Assembly: GCA_026260175.1 (NCBI GenBank)
Contig: JAKCWW010000533.1
Span: 37,371-101,370, forward strand
Direction: 5' to 3'
From: Reticulitermes lucifugus
Lineage: Eukaryota > Arthropoda > Insecta > Blattodea > Rhinotermitidae
Length of the DNA stretch: 64,000 bases
Made by a program: the position numbers and the translations under genes. Positions 31,521-45,324 of this stretch are shown one piece after another. Under the pieces are notes generated by a model. The model did not search any database. It worked only from the letters and a program-made list of their open reading frames with translations, and was not told the DNA's origin. Position 1 is the first letter of the stretch, and each line of letters starts with the position of its first letter.

Positions 31521-33251
31521 ATTACGTGCCGCAAGTGTGTGTGTTGGTTGTGACTGTACTACTGATAAGAGTAAAATACACTTCTGCATGTACATACGAA
31601 AGGGGATGTCTAATATTAAAAAACGATTACATTAATGTGAACCTAAAAATAATGTGAACAAGAGAAATGGCTTTATCTGTCACATGACGGGGTCTAGTGG
31701 CGGGCTTTCTTTCGCATGGTAAAGAACTGCAGTAATACACAGAAAATTTATTCACTAGTTGAGACACTATCGGCTTTTTTAAACTACTCCGCTTCATGAA
31801 CTTGGTTGTAGTTAGCTACAAAAACCTTACAAAACTATTTAATATACTGTTATCACATTACGACGCACTGTGAATTCTTCCATTTGTATTTTTCGAGAAA
31901 CGAACCAGCACCATTAGAAGCCTATTGAAGTCATTGAATATGATGCCTCTTGCAAGCTTTCCGTGAACCCTATCGAGCAGACTGATGCTGCGGTGACAAG
32001 GACATGAATTTGGAAGGTGCTATCTCGTCTGTAGCTAGCAAACAATTATTGTAATTGGAACATCTTCATGAAATAAATAACCAACACAGGCCTTCCTCTT
32101 TTCAGGCGAATGTCTTGGACAGTCACTTATAACGCACCATTTCAGACTCCTTCGTATCAGAGTGCAATTCTGCTAGCAATTATTGCTGCACCAGTAACGC
32201 ACACTAGCTAATAAATGCACACTCTAAATGCTGCTGACCTAATTACTGTAGCGTGATAGGTGTGTAAGTTACGGGGGAACATACTGCTCCCGTCTTCACT
32301 GCAGAAATGAAACATTGGGAGATTTCCCATGTAGCAGAGGTGAGTGAAGAAATGAGTTCAAGAGACAGGATTGGCGATTGAGAGCTAGAGACGGTAAAGA
32401 GAAGATCGCAGATCTCATCAGCATCGCGGCGGAAGACTGAAATAAAGGTTAAAGAGAAGAAGTTATAAATGACGGGTTCATGAGAATTTTAGTCTCTAAT
32501 ACAGAGAGCTTCATTGGACTTGAGGAAATCTGTCTTCCTCTTTTAGAGTAGTTTACAATTTCCGTGCCTAGGTTGCCTATTGTTTTGTGTGGGAACTTCT
32601 CTTCTTTTCCCTATCCCTGACCCTTCCTTCCCGCTCCTGTCTTCCTTGAGCTGCTTATTTCCCCACTTGGCTCACTTGTACGTTGTAAGTGTATATAGTA
32701 TGCTTCTCCGAAACTCTGCTGCCCACCGATCAGACTGAAGCGTCTCATAGCACATTAGATCAGAACATGAATCTTAAAGGCAGGAAAAGATCAAATATAA
32801 TAATTGATAAATAAATTCCAAACTAAGTATACAGATAGCCTTGGATCTGAAAATTAAAGGATTTGGACAGTCTTCGTGCTGACAGTTTATACTAATTCCT
32901 ACGTTAATTAAACTGATGTAATTTTCTAAGCTTTAGTAGTTGATACATGGATAAGGACATGTTATCCTTCGTTTACATTATTAGGACTCAAATTCGTTCA
33001 CCGTCACACTGCGTATTCGTAAATGAAGTGAAAGGCACCCTGTTAGAGTACCATAACACATAACATAACAGTTTTCGCGAAAGAAAGTGTTTTCGTTAAA
33101 ATAGGCACATGAAGTCTTTTCGTATCCTGTAGATCAATGACCCGAATAAGTCAAAAGCACAAATTCGGAGATAGTCTAATACGTGACTGAAAAACATCAC
33201 CACCCCTCCGTTCTGCATAATCTGTGTAATTTCTCACATCTTTCATTTCAG
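31521..33251. other. Non-coding stretch, nothing recognised
   Basis: No repeats or exons recognised. It ends in the pyrimidine-rich tract TCACATCTTTCATTTCAG, a plausible splice acceptor for the candidate exon that follows. Confidence 0.4.
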
Positions 33252-33300
33252 GCAAAAGTGATGGTTCTTGAGAACGAAATCGAAAACAAAGAAAGTGAAG
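33252..33300 (+). CDS. Weak candidate short exon, acidic/charged
   Basis: CTTTCATTTCAG precedes an open segment encoding AKVMVLENEIENKESE, followed by GAAG|GTAATC as a possible donor. If unspliced, the frame continues as GNLRTVVVSDEEKKCSYTQS to a stop at 33381-33383. Composition (Glu, Lys, Asn, Ser) is more protein-like than in neighbouring frames. It would enter in phase 0, whereas the PDZ exon leaves in phase 2, and read in the frame that exon would impose it stops at once. It can therefore belong to the same gene only through an unseen intermediate exon. Chance is quite possible. Confidence 0.25.
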
Positions 33301-36100
33301 GTAATCTCAGAACAGTAGTTGTTTCTGACGAAGAAAAGAAGTGTAGCTATACACAGAGCCTTTCAAAAGAAACTATGCAGTGAAATGTGTCAGCAGCCGT
33401 CGCATCTGCATTGTTTCATTTTCTACACCCGTAGAGCTGCCAATGAAAATTAAGGGCATTTACAGCATCGTCGTAGCATCAGTGATGACGTGCCGTCTTG
33501 TAGTAATGAGACGCAGGCCGTTCCAGCAGTCTGAAATTTATGAGGAAGGGATAATGTTTTACAACAGGTTTTACCAAGATATGACAGCGTCAAGGTCGAG
33601 AGAGTTCTCCACTCAGACAGAGAGTAAATGCAGGGAGATAATATTAAAACATTTAATATATAATTTATTTATTTATTTTCAGTAATTAAAGGGAAAGAAA
33701 TACAAGGGAAAGTTTCTGGTTTACTTTTATGTGAATTGTAGCAAATATATAAACGCGTTCAATTAAAACTTTTAAACTTTATGCCTATTTGTGTTTCTTA
33801 ATACACAGCAGATTTATGTTTGAACATTGGCAATTTCTACTTTAATGTACACAATTTTCCCCTGAAAACCTATTCTAAATCAAGGACGTGTCTAACTGGA
33901 AAGCGCATTTTTTCCTGTAAACTTCTTAGTAAATCAAGGCTCGCCTCACAATAGTTGACATCACATAATCGAAAAATATGTTACTTAAAAATGTATTTCA
34001 ATTAACAAACATTAACAAAAAGGACATAAGCGCAATATTTAACAAGAATAATAACAACGGATAATGACTGGATGCCAGTCTTTGCTCTTGAAACGAAGTT
34101 ATCTACAGGCAAGGGACATAACATGATTCCGTAATTACTTGGCCCCTGTTTTGTCACCTACATGTAAGTAAGTGACCGTTAGGTATTATACCTTTGACTT
34201 GGAGCGATATTCCACCGACAAAAATCGAAACTGACATGTCAGACGTGAGAAAAATTCCGTGATTTTTCTTGTCATTTCAGCATGCTAAAACCATGATTGT
34301 ATTTCCAATGGATTATCACGTTCCAGTGTATAAAAAAACGAAAGCTATTCGTATCATTGAAAGATACGCCTGCACGAACTATGCAATGCTGCATGATAAC
34401 CCTGCGGCCATATGAAATAATTCACTTTTCAATTAGGGTGAAACAGTAGCGTAATGCAACACCATGTCATGGATGTTAACGCACTTGCCCTGGGGGAAAT
34501 CTTGTAGAAACGCGGCACAGTCTAACCCCATATCTCTACTAAGGGCATAATGCCCTTCCAAGTACGTATGTATACCCCTAAGAATGCTTACAGGCACATT
34601 AAATTCTTATGCTCCATTTTAAAGGCCGGAATTTCAGATTGGTTTTATAAACTGAATGAAATAAGGAGATTCGTATATTTTTTGTAGTGTTATGGAGTTA
34701 CGCGACATTAAAACTAAAGTTTTTTGTGTGTATTTTTTGTGTTGTGGCTTCATATGTCCGCACTGTAAATCCCTCACACAATGGGTGAAAGAATGAGGAG
34801 GTAAGTCTCTTCCAGCGCCACATTTTCTGCTACAAGTCTCGTAAGGTCTGTGCTGGGAAAGAAACCGGGTCTTCCTGGTAAGAAGCCGGGTACCAACATT
34901 TTTGTTCAGGTCTGGCAAGGTCAAAAAACTTGACTTGAAACATATACATTTATATTTGTATAGTAAGCTCTTTGCGAGCGCTCAGCTCAGGAAAAGAGTC
35001 GGACCCTTTTTCCGTTAATTTGGGCCGATCTGCAAGGCGATTTGTTTTTCCACGGCTGGCTTCTCTGAAGAACTCACTCTAGAAAGAGACTTGAGGCACT
35101 TTAATGTTCTAATAAAATTCGTAACATCCTAAATGAATGCTATTATGGTAAGTAGGGTTATCTACATCAAGAAGCAGCCCAGTTGTGCCGAGCTGGCCGA
35201 TGCTCTTACTCCATACGGTGGCTGTAAGAAGTAACTCCTGCGTAATGTCAGTCTCACCTTCTAGCGATATATCCCATTTTTTTCCCATTTTTGACAGCTG
35301 AGTAAATAAATGTCTGAAGTAATATTTCGTAAGAGAATAATCTAGGGGCCAGTGTCATGCTCCTGCGAAGGCAGAAATAAAATTATGTTTCAGTATCAAA
35401 TGGGGAATTACTATACCGTCTGTGCGATTATTAGTTTATATAGAATGTTGCTGCTTCGTGACCTCAGTTATTGTGGTATAGGGCCTAACGCGTACTGATA
35501 TTGTCTCTATCTTCCCCAAACGCAAAACAAACTAATCTTCTGTTATGGGATAGTCATTTTCAAAATTAATGGCACCTAGCGACAGCGGCACTCAGTAACT
35601 AAAATCCCGGTTGTATGAAACAAACATTTGAGTTCATAGTAAGCCGAATTCCTTGTAAGTATCATTTTTAAAGTGTAAATTTCTTTTGCAGACATTCTAT
35701 ATGTGGAGGAATAAAATTTGTCGCTTCACGCAACGTCTGCAGTGTTCATAAAGAGGTTGCATATAAGAACTGGGACCATGGTATTGGGCAAGTGTACTTG
35801 CAAACTAAGAATTTTTTTTTCTTGAGCATTGATTGACTAAGCGAAGTAAGATGTTTTGACTCCTAAAATAAACAGATATTTCCATACTTTCTCGGTGCAA
35901 GCCAAGATATGTAATTAAACAAATCTTTCAGATCCATTTGCATGGAGATTTTTACAATCATAATTTTTATTTGCTTTTTACTTTTATGGATATTTTATGT
36001 TTTAATCCAGTATTTGTTCTTTTCAAGGTTAGTTTTATTTGTCATTGATGGTCATCACGAATTTCTGTCAAAATGCAAGAGTTTAGGATTGACAGTGTTG
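33301..36100. other. Non-coding stretch, nothing recognised
   Basis: The first part contains a 101-codon frame (33380-33685) immediately after the candidate exon, without recognisable domain. Otherwise AT-rich. Confidence 0.4.
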
Positions 36101-36200
36101 TTACTGAGGGTTCAGGTCTTTAGAATTGTGACGCTGTGTCTTTGGGTGAGTGTTTTCTGACGTTTCGATTGATCGCTTTGCTTTCGCCTTCATGGGTTAA
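36101..36200 (-). ncRNA. Hammerhead-family remnant with body, low confidence
   Basis: The minus strand reads AUCGAAACGUCAGAAAACAC with a body of AAAGACACAGCGTCACAAT type, like other members. Upstream, CCAUGAAGG takes the place of CUGANGA, and stem II does not pair well. Probably a worn copy. Confidence 0.3.
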
Positions 36201-36242
36201 GCAGTTTTCTGTACTGCTTAACTACTTAACTGCTTAACACTC
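36190..36242. repeat. Short CTGCTTAAC direct and inverted repeats
   Basis: GTTAAGCAG, then CTGCTTAAC twice with a TACTTAA in between, sits at the edge of the hammerhead-family remnant. It could be a local duplication at an element terminus. Confidence 0.6.
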
Positions 36243-39200
36243 ATTGACATCCATAATGACGGATTCTAGAACAGTGGAAATCCCTGCAAATCAGTATCGC
36301 TTTGCTGACATAGAATTGATGGTTATGGGACAATTTTTGTACATACTTAATTAGCTTAACATATAACTGTTTATGGCTACTATAAACATGATTTTAATGT
36401 GGTCACCATGCTGGCATTCCAAAACGTCAATATCTTATTCAGGACTCCTACTGCTGTCACGAAGAAATAATATTAATTTTTATTTTCCTGTTAAATGCAT
36501 AAATATGCTTGTATTTCCATCAATTTCCTAAGAGAATTCTGTAAATTTCTGTGTGAAAAAACGTTAATGAAGGAGTCGAAGAGCGCGAGAATGAAGACTA
36601 CCGTAATGTCGTTATCTTATCCGGTATTGGCAAGAGCATAAACATGCATGTTAAAATTGGTGTCACAGTTCCTTTCCTCGTGTGCTTTATGAACATCTGA
36701 AAAGATAAGTGGAAATAGAGGGATTCGTTGATTAACTTCCCTGCCTACTACCAGATAATTTTGTGTTTTCTTTTAATTTTGAATCTTCGCTGCCGCCACA
36801 AGAGCTGTAGATTTCTGTTCATCTTTTGTTGAAATCAAAATAATGAATTTTCTGGAGATATCATTATTGAAGTGCTGTGTATTATAATGTTGTTTCTCGT
36901 AAAATGTGTTTATAGACACTTTTTGTTTTTGATTAATAGATTTTTAAATAATTATGACTAATGGAAGATAGAGAAAGTCATATGTGGAGAAATACAATTG
37001 AATTAGGAGTGAATGGAACTGTGGTTCTACCAGTATGCTACGAAATACGGCGTGGGATTTAAAATACTTAATACCTGTTTTTTTTGCACAGTTGGTATGT
37101 AGAGTACATGCCATGTGGTAAGCTTCTAGTGAGACTGAGAGATTGCATGTCAAATAAACCCACACCCAACAATCCTTCCTCTGTCATCCACCCTCGCGTT
37201 ACATAAATTACCCAGCGGAAAGGGCAATAAACAGTAGCATGAGTCAAGCAGTGTTGATTTACCATTACCAACCACAGATCATTCCGCTGCACCCTGAGTG
37301 TCTTCATGTTAACAAAACAGCATGATACGATTGAGTTCTGCCGCTATTAAATTTATCTGCAGTCAAAGAGATTTATGTTATATAAGCCCCGCATTAAATA
37401 ACAATATTCGATAAGGATTTCATAGCTCATAGTAATTGCAATCCATGAGAAGTGGATAATTAATATTTTATATTGCTTCCAAGCAAAGATAAACAAATCA
37501 ACGTATACATTCCTAATACAATATTTGGGCTATCAAGAACAAAGAAGTGATGGGTAATTAAAATTTTATATCATCTGCTTTTCGGAGTAGGACTTCGGCG
37601 AAAATTTTCTCAACCCAAAAATTCTAGTGTGTTGCGAATTTTGCAAAATATTTTGGGAATGGACCGGTTCATTGATACAAACTTGTCCATGTAGACTGCA
37701 CGGACGAGCACACTACTGAGTTTTGGTTTCACAAAAAAAAATTGTTATTTGGCTGGATAACTGCTGAAGAGGATTGTACCTTGCAGTCAGTTGCTTTAAT
37801 TGAACTGTTGTTAAGTTACTGAGCTAGATGGTTGTTTTTGTGGGTTAGTAAGCTGCAGAACTTAATATTTTAGAGAAATAATAATTGAATTAATTCATAT
37901 ATCAGAAGTAAAGACAGTGTAAGGTAAATTTTCTACTGCACTGAAGAAAAACATGTAAGAAAATGTTTCGAATTATTCGTTTACGAAAGAGCTGGTATCA
38001 GCATGGGTGCTAATTACTGAATTACCTCAAGCCATATTCAGGAACATTTGTTATAAAACGAGAAAAGACCTACGGAGCGTATTTTCCTGATTACCAGATC
38101 TGTTTTTGTGCTTGACGCCCTGACACGATGCCAAGACAGACAGAAATGCTCGTGAAATGATGACAGATTTTATCTCATATGTGCTGAACATTTTACCTTC
38201 AATTTCTTTTGATTGATTTTTCTCCTTGATATAATTTGTTACTTTTACCTCATTTATTTTTTGTTAATTACATACGAGTAGGTAGTGTCACTAAATTTGT
38301 TTACAGAAATATGTTTCCGTGGGTATATTTACACACGCTTATGAAAAGCAAAATAAAATTTTCTGTGATTGTGTCGATTATGCAAAAAGATCGAGAGAAA
38401 AAATTAAAAAATCTGAAAATAATATCTACCAATTTTATAATAACGAACGTGTACTTAAGGAAATCTCATGCATAATCTCTATTTTTAGTTTAGAAACAGA
38501 CACAAATAACATAATATTGGTGGTGGTGTTTGGGGTTATTATTATTATTGTTATTAAACTAGTAGCAACAGTAATTTTTTCATATACTTGTTAATTTATT
38601 CAACGACATTATCAGTATCGGAAACTAAATAGTGTCAAATTATTGATGATATTGAGAGGACCTGGTTGGAAGTGGACATGATGTGACTGGAGGTACTGTA
38701 GGCTGCATGCCTCACCTTATGATACAAGTAACAAGAATTTATTTCTTGAGATGTTTAACTCGGATGGTGGTGGTTTTAGAAGCAGTATGGTGGCAGTAGT
38801 TAGTAGTATTTGTAGTATATTCATTATCCACTGCAACATCAACATTTTTCACGTCCATATTTCACTGAATTGGGTGATAAGTAGAGCTAGGATTTATCCT
38901 ATACTTACAATAAATAATTCAGTTCGTAATACGTTTATGTCGGCAGCTTGACTGAATACCCTGACCAGATGAGGAACTCGGTGATAAAACACACCTTCTG
39001 TGCGACCTACGACAGCGAAACGAGACACAATAAACAGACGAATTTAGAACTGAAGGAGACAAGAGGCAAAGAATGTGGAATGTCCAGTTGGACTCAATTT
39101 TCTCTTTCTTGGTTGGTATGTGGAACCTGCAGAATGCAGCAAATCCGCAACACAAGCTGACGCTTCTTCTTGTTTTAGGATAGAACAATACCAGCAACAC

Positions 39201-41591
39201 AACGTACATACCAAGCACTTGCCATTTTAGTTAATTGAATTTGGCTACTAAGACCATTAGGAAGCATTGCATTCCCCGTACAGCGTCTGTGCCCACAGAA
39301 TCCATTATATTGAACAGGCTTAGACGTGTCTTGCTTTGTCCCAGACAAAATCCAGTGAAAGAGAAAACAAAATTTGTTTCGCTCTTAATTTAGGGACACA
39401 TTAGCTCATAAAGTCTTCTTAGCATTTTGTCTTCATTTAGCTGTTCTTTTACTCGAACTACGGAGAAGGATGATGTAATAGCAATTTTGTAAGCCAAAGC
39501 ACATACTATCACGAAACCCACCAGAAAAATAACACTTTCACGAAATACTCAAAACCAACTCAAGTGATTGAAATAGCCTTTTTCGAATTATAAAATAAGA
39601 TTTTTTTTCAATCCTTTCCGTAAGAGAATGTTTAAGTGCTTTATCCGATCTTTCCATATCCTGTAACTTACGTGGGAAATGATCTTCTATTCCATCTTGT
39701 AATTTTCTTGAAGGATCAATAGGTCGGATGGAATATAACTATTTATGTGCCTCCCAACCTCACCCAAAGAATATTTATGTGAAAAACAGTCTGTGACTTT
39801 CTTTCCAAACACCTGTTTGTGTAAGAATAGCTGAGGAATTTTACTGCTGCATAAATTGTAGTGCCCAGATTGTATTTAGCCTTATACAGATATCAGCTAT
39901 ATATCAGTCAGGGGTTAATTAGCAGAAAAAATACGAGCTAATCATCAGCGCAATCTATATAAGCAAAATTTTGGAATGTGCTGTAAACACTCGAAAAAAA
40001 ACTCTTAATTTTTCTGGGTACTGTACATACAGCTACTGAGCGGTATGTACCTACTATATTATATTGCCGATCTAGTCCATTTGTGACGTAGTGGTGTAGA
40101 AAACTTCTACCTCGATATTTACATATATTTTGTGACTGAGTGTATTATCAGATTGTCATTTGTCCTTATTCCAAACTTCTCTTGCTGTGACGTTTTAGGT
40201 CTGTAAATAATATATTGTTTCGCTTCACATAAGCTTAAAAATTTGTTTTATTAATGCCAATTTTCGTGTAACACAAACAGCCCTAATTCCTCAATAATTG
40301 TCCAAATACGGAACACCGGAGTATAAACAACCTGTTTCGAATTGTTTCGGTACAAAAAATAAGTAAAAATTAGGCAAACATGTAGTATTTGGAGGATGGT
40401 TATGATCAGTTATTAAGTAAGGATTAAGTAAGAATGTACTTACGGATGTTAGTAAATTAACAATAATCACAAACTGATCTGTGAATTTTTAAGTGTTGTC
40501 ACGTTACAAGCATATTTACTAGTACTAGTGTTGGAGGCATAAAATCCACAAGACTTTATTGTAGCCAAAAATACAAAGTGGGGTGATATGTCGTGATTTA
40601 TTCCTATGTGTGGATGTAGCGCTGCCAGAAGTAATATAAATTTGCGAAGAAGGAAACAGGTAGTCAATATTTTTACTGTAAAGCTAACACGATATAACAT
40701 TTTATTGAATTAGCACCTCTCGATGAACATATTGAGAGGCTCCTAGCAAAGTGCTATAGTCAGATTCCATCACTCATATTACCTATTAGCGGGCGAAATG
40801 AGAATTAGAGGCCCAGTTTCAGTGTACGCAAAGTAGATGATTGAAACAAATAACGTGAAGACAACTAAAACAAATTTGTTTCTTTAATTACTACCTAATG
40901 TAAACCAAGAAACAACTAATCGTCTAAAACGTCAGGTTTTTACGATGGCGAAAATTGTGGGTGTTCATCTACTTAAATAAACGGCGTCATAACCCAGACT
41001 CTCGCAATATTAATTAACTAATTATTCAACTCGTTGTAGCAGGTAACAAAAGTCCAAGACCGCAAATAACGAAGCACGCCGTGGGAAAAAACCCTGAGAC
41101 ATTTTCACATTCGCCTACGTCCAATCTTCGCGATCTAATTTCCTAAGAACCATCGCAATATTAACTTCCAATTTTCATATCGGTCTACCTAGTGATCGCT
41201 TTTCAAGAAGTTCCAACACCAGTTCATTCCTTTTCTCTGCCATCAAAATATGGCAAACTCCCTAATTTTAAGTGCACAAACCTGAATCCCTTACTTAATT
41301 AATATCCGGAACTTCTCCGTCTTCTTCGTTCATGTGCAGAAGCTTTCTTTCAAACACTAATTTATATACTTTCCTTAAACTAAGAGACAATATATAACTT
41401 TTTTTATTATATCTGTCTATTTAAATTTTAAAGTAGTGTAAGTAAATTATGTAAGACAATATGGTAACGTGTTTCCGCATTTCAATGAGACCAAAGCATG
41501 TTACATCACGGCCCTGCTTATGAGTTATTTTCCACTTCAAACTGTGTATACACAAAACACATTACTTAGATTATTCGCCGGGTAATAATAG
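36243..41591. other. Long non-coding stretch, nothing recognised
   Basis: More than 5 kb of AT-rich DNA. Frames are short and carry no recognisable motif, and no SINE head or LINE tail is visible. Parts around 38500-38560 have GGT/ATT simple-sequence character. Confidence 0.45.
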
Positions 41592-41790
41592 CGGAAATCT
41601 CGATCTGGTGCTTATTCGCCAGCCTCTGACCGCGTAGGCCCAGGTTCAGTTCCGGGAGAACACATATGGTATTTATAGTGGAAAAAGTGGCAATGGGACA
41701 GGTTATTCTCCGATTACCTTGGCTTTACCCTCGCAGTATCATTGCGCCTGTGCTAGATATTCATTCATTTACAACCGACGTTATATAAAA
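41592..41790 (+). repeat. tRNA-derived SINE, single copy in window
   Basis: A tRNA-like half with an anticodon arm that can pair (GCCT...AGGC at about 41621-41639) and a T-arm box B-like AGGTTCAGTTCCGGG at 41642-41656. A body with GTGGAAAAAGTGGCAATGGG and a TTCTCCGATTACC segment follows, ending near TCATTCATTT. Box A is worn. Confidence 0.5.
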
Positions 41791-44585
41791 TTAACAATTT
41801 TCGGAGTAATTAAGTAGCTTCGTTGAACTTGATCGAGATTTTCTGTGATCTCTCCTGGCAAATACTGGAGCAATATTTTCAAATAGGCCATGACTTTTGT
41901 CTACTCTTCTTTAATTGAAATCACATTTCATTCGACGATAAATATAATATATATTAGTAAAAGTAAATTGTCGACTTTCTATAAACGTACATTAAATTTG
42001 ACAATCAATATGGTCAGTACTGTAAACCCTTCGAAACTCTAAGCTGTCAGATTAGAAATCTAGCTTCAATGGCAAATTTACGATTATATAAAGAGCACTG
42101 TTATTTATTCCTGGTACGTTGCAGAAGATTTGTATTCGAGTTCATCTTCATCGCCTGTCATTCCACTGTAAATAATGTAGTTTTTTCTGTAAGAGAGAGG
42201 ATTTTAGAAAAGCGGGAAATTATGTTACCCTGCAGATCGGACAGTCTGGCGTAAAGTTGTGAAAGTTTATAGGCGAGAATTTGTTAAATTTATATAAATT
42301 ATTTGCGCTTAACAAATATACTTTAAATATAAAACATGGACTAAATTCATCCTACATCGAATATCAGCATACGTAAAATATTTTTATGGGATATATAAAA
42401 AGGTCTTTCATTGACCTATGTAAGGTAGGCTTTATTTTGGGTTAATATTTTTGAACATAAAATTTGACCAACAACTCCTAATGAAAGCCTTTCATACTGA
42501 ATTTGAATACAATTTTTGAAGTGGTTTACGGGATCATAGGGAAGCCCACTTTAACACCTAAAGAAGAATTTGTTGCGATCAGCGTGGTCAAAAATCGGAA
42601 TTGACCCGTAAATTTCGTTGCAAGTTTTCAATATGTAATTTTAAAAATGAACTTCTTAAAATTTAGGCCCTGCTACTAGGTCACAGGCGGAAGGAAAGTC
42701 GAACAGGCATGACGTCCCAATAATGTTACTTTTCTTTGTAAAAGAAAGGCTTGTAAACTTTCGTATTATAAACAATACCCATCTAAGTATATGTCAGAAG
42801 AGAACTGTAAATAATAGAGACTTGCATTTTGTGTCACGTGCCAGTTTTTCTTTAAGATGGAACTTTCACTTTTTCTGTGTAGAAATGTGGTTATTCTGTG
42901 CTTGATGCGAAGTGTTGTTTATGGTGGAACACTACTGATAACATTAAATTAACCGAACCACGTTCAGTATAGGATCTCAGAGCCTACGTTTATACACATC
43001 TAATGGATCTTTAATGGGGAAGAATCGTGGGGACTGAGGGAGGTTAATAGGGACTGAAACGACCAATCCATTATATATTCATATGACGTTTGGCAGAAGG
43101 CTAAGAATTCAGTGGCAGGCTTCAATTTGTCTATTTTTATTTCCTTACGGGTTTTTTCCTTTTGACCCCATGCGTGAAGACATCGTGCATTGTGGAGGTC
43201 ACATTCACGATGCTGGTTTACGTACGGTGCAGGGTGTGTATATTGCTGGGCAATTTAAGTTTGTCATTACAGGTCCGTTAGAATCTCTAGTGTATTTAGA
43301 GATCAAATTTAACTGAAGAACACTGTATGTTTTGCATAAGTTACGAAATAATCATATTTAAAGTAGATCTGACTGTTATTAAATAATTTGTTGTAAATTA
43401 TTTTTAAGGGAAAGGAACGAAAGACTCATTTTATGCCATGTTGAGAGTGTGCTGTAACGGGCGAGGCTTATTATTCGCCTGGTAAAGAAGAGTAGCAGTG
43501 TGTTGCTGTATGTACAAACTATAAAAATCTTCTTGTTTTTTTCCTTACTTTCTGACGCCAAAAACTCTAAAATGCACGAGCTTACCCCTTGAATATTTTA
43601 TAAATGTGGATTTCCTCTCGATACTAAGGATGGGATGATGATTGTTTGGGGTGGAAAGGGATAGAGTAGAACATTGAGAGAGAATAAAACAGTCAGCAGG
43701 GACGTGAGAGAAAACTCTTGGAATTTAGTGGAATTTTGTTTGCTTTTAATGTAAATTATTGCAACTTATCAGATTTTTTCTCTAATGGTTGCGAAAGCTG
43801 TTATACTTTCAGAATGACATTTTCTTTTAAGAAAACACTGCGCTGCTCTGGGAGTAGTTTTTACATCCCTGGTGTTAATGATTCCACATAGAAATTTTGG
43901 CCCTTACTTTTGAATACGCAGTAATCTGCATTTATCTGAATGAAAATTTGCCTTTGTAGAAGCCATTATTAGAAACACAAAATGCAGTAAAGACGTTATG
44001 CCAGGAAGTGACTTTGGAAGAGTAGGATTTAGGAGCGCGGAACTTTTTAGAGATTACATTAACAAGCAATATGACTATAGGAATTATATTTCAATTTAAA
44101 GTACTTGAATAAGGTAACCACAATTGTTAGTATATCCACGACCCCTTTGAACATAAGAAATTGCATTTTCTCACACCGTATTTACATGTTTTTACGAATG
44201 CCAGAATAAACAGCGGTCATTTCCTTAAAGAAAATTAACCCGTCGGTTATAGTAACGGAGAAGGTTTATGTATCTCTGAGAGATAGTAACTGAATTTCAG
44301 TACACGCATTATAAGAACAGTTTCATGTTTCAAGCATTAGCAGTTGTATTGTAAATGACCGCTTATTGGTAGCCAAATCTAAATGGATTTCGAAATATTA
44401 TCGCTATTGTCACAAGTCCAGAAGAATGAAGCTGCAATTTGGAAATTAAATGCTTTCTTGTTGAAATTTTTATGGCCTTAGTTGCTGTAGCTTTCGCTTA
44501 TAATTAACTACGTCTACTGTAAATTTGTTGTTCCGTACTTCAAAGAGAGATGCGAATATTAAACCTTAATCTTAAAGGAATAGCT
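41791..44585. other. Non-coding stretch, nothing recognised
   Basis: AT-rich. Two plus-strand frames (42723-42905, 43083-43316) lack any domain or splice signal that I can support. Confidence 0.45.
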
Positions 44586-44800
44586 TATGTGTCTGTGTCG
44601 GCTCGGTAACTAGGCCTGGAACACCGGGCAATCTGGATCACCCTATTCCCGGTAGGAAACAGAATTGTCCCTTCTGCACAGCGGTAAGAGCGTGTCTAGG
44701 GTTCAATCACTCTTCTGTCTAGTGGGAACGGAAGACCCTTTCTCGGTGCTAAAATAGCCGGGATGTGACTCTTACAACTCACCTCCATATAATGCTGATG
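44586..44800 (+). repeat. Possible degraded tRNA-like SINE
   Basis: A locally GC-richer segment with AGCGGTAAGAGCGTG (box A-like) followed closely by AGGGTTCAATC (box B-like), with the anticodon arm apparently lost between them. A CCGG-containing segment flanks it on both sides. No second copy found here. Confidence 0.35.
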
Positions 44801-44921
44801 ATAAATATAATCTGAACTTTATGACATTCTTATCCTTGCTCTAATTGTTAAAAGGATTTTAATATAATTTTAACTTATTTTACCTATTTATATGCTACGT
44901 TTTACACAAATATTGATGTAC

Positions 44922-44963
44922 ACTCTCTGACGATGACCTACAAAAGTCGAAACATATCAGAGT
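44922..44963 (+). ncRNA. Hammerhead-ribozyme-like motif K, core intact
   Basis: CUGACGA (44927-44933), extra U, a three-pair stem II GAC/GUC with an 8-nt loop, GAAAC (44949-44953), then AUAUC. Helix I is a perfect five-pair stem (ACUCU with AGAGU). N7 is C here, where other copies have U, G or A, consistent with the variable position of the hammerhead core. Helix III (ACAUAU) has lost one G-C pair relative to ACAUGU. Confidence 0.6.
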
Positions 44964-45324
44964 TTTAGTGCTTCAGTTGTAAAAACTTTAAATTTGAATA
45001 CGGTGCATTTTTTATTTCCTTGAAATTTGAAATAATTTGAATTCTATGATAAAGTGCTTCTTTCAGCAAAGCGACAACTTTACCTGTATGATGAACAGGT
45101 TATTCCTGAGGTAATGCTGAAGGATGTGTGACATTGTAACTTGCAGTGAATAAGTTTTAGACGGTAAATTATATTGGAAACTGGTCAGTGCTAAATCTAA
45201 TTTTCATGTAATATATCTTGCCCAGACCGAATAGAGATATATTGAAAGGTGATAGAAGGAATTGATAAACTATGAAATTTTACGTGTATTGTATTTAAAT
45301 ATGTTGAATAAGAAATTGTTTTAA
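44964..45324. other. Non-coding stretch, nothing recognised
   Basis: AT-rich spacer between motif K and the SINE. Confidence 0.4.
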
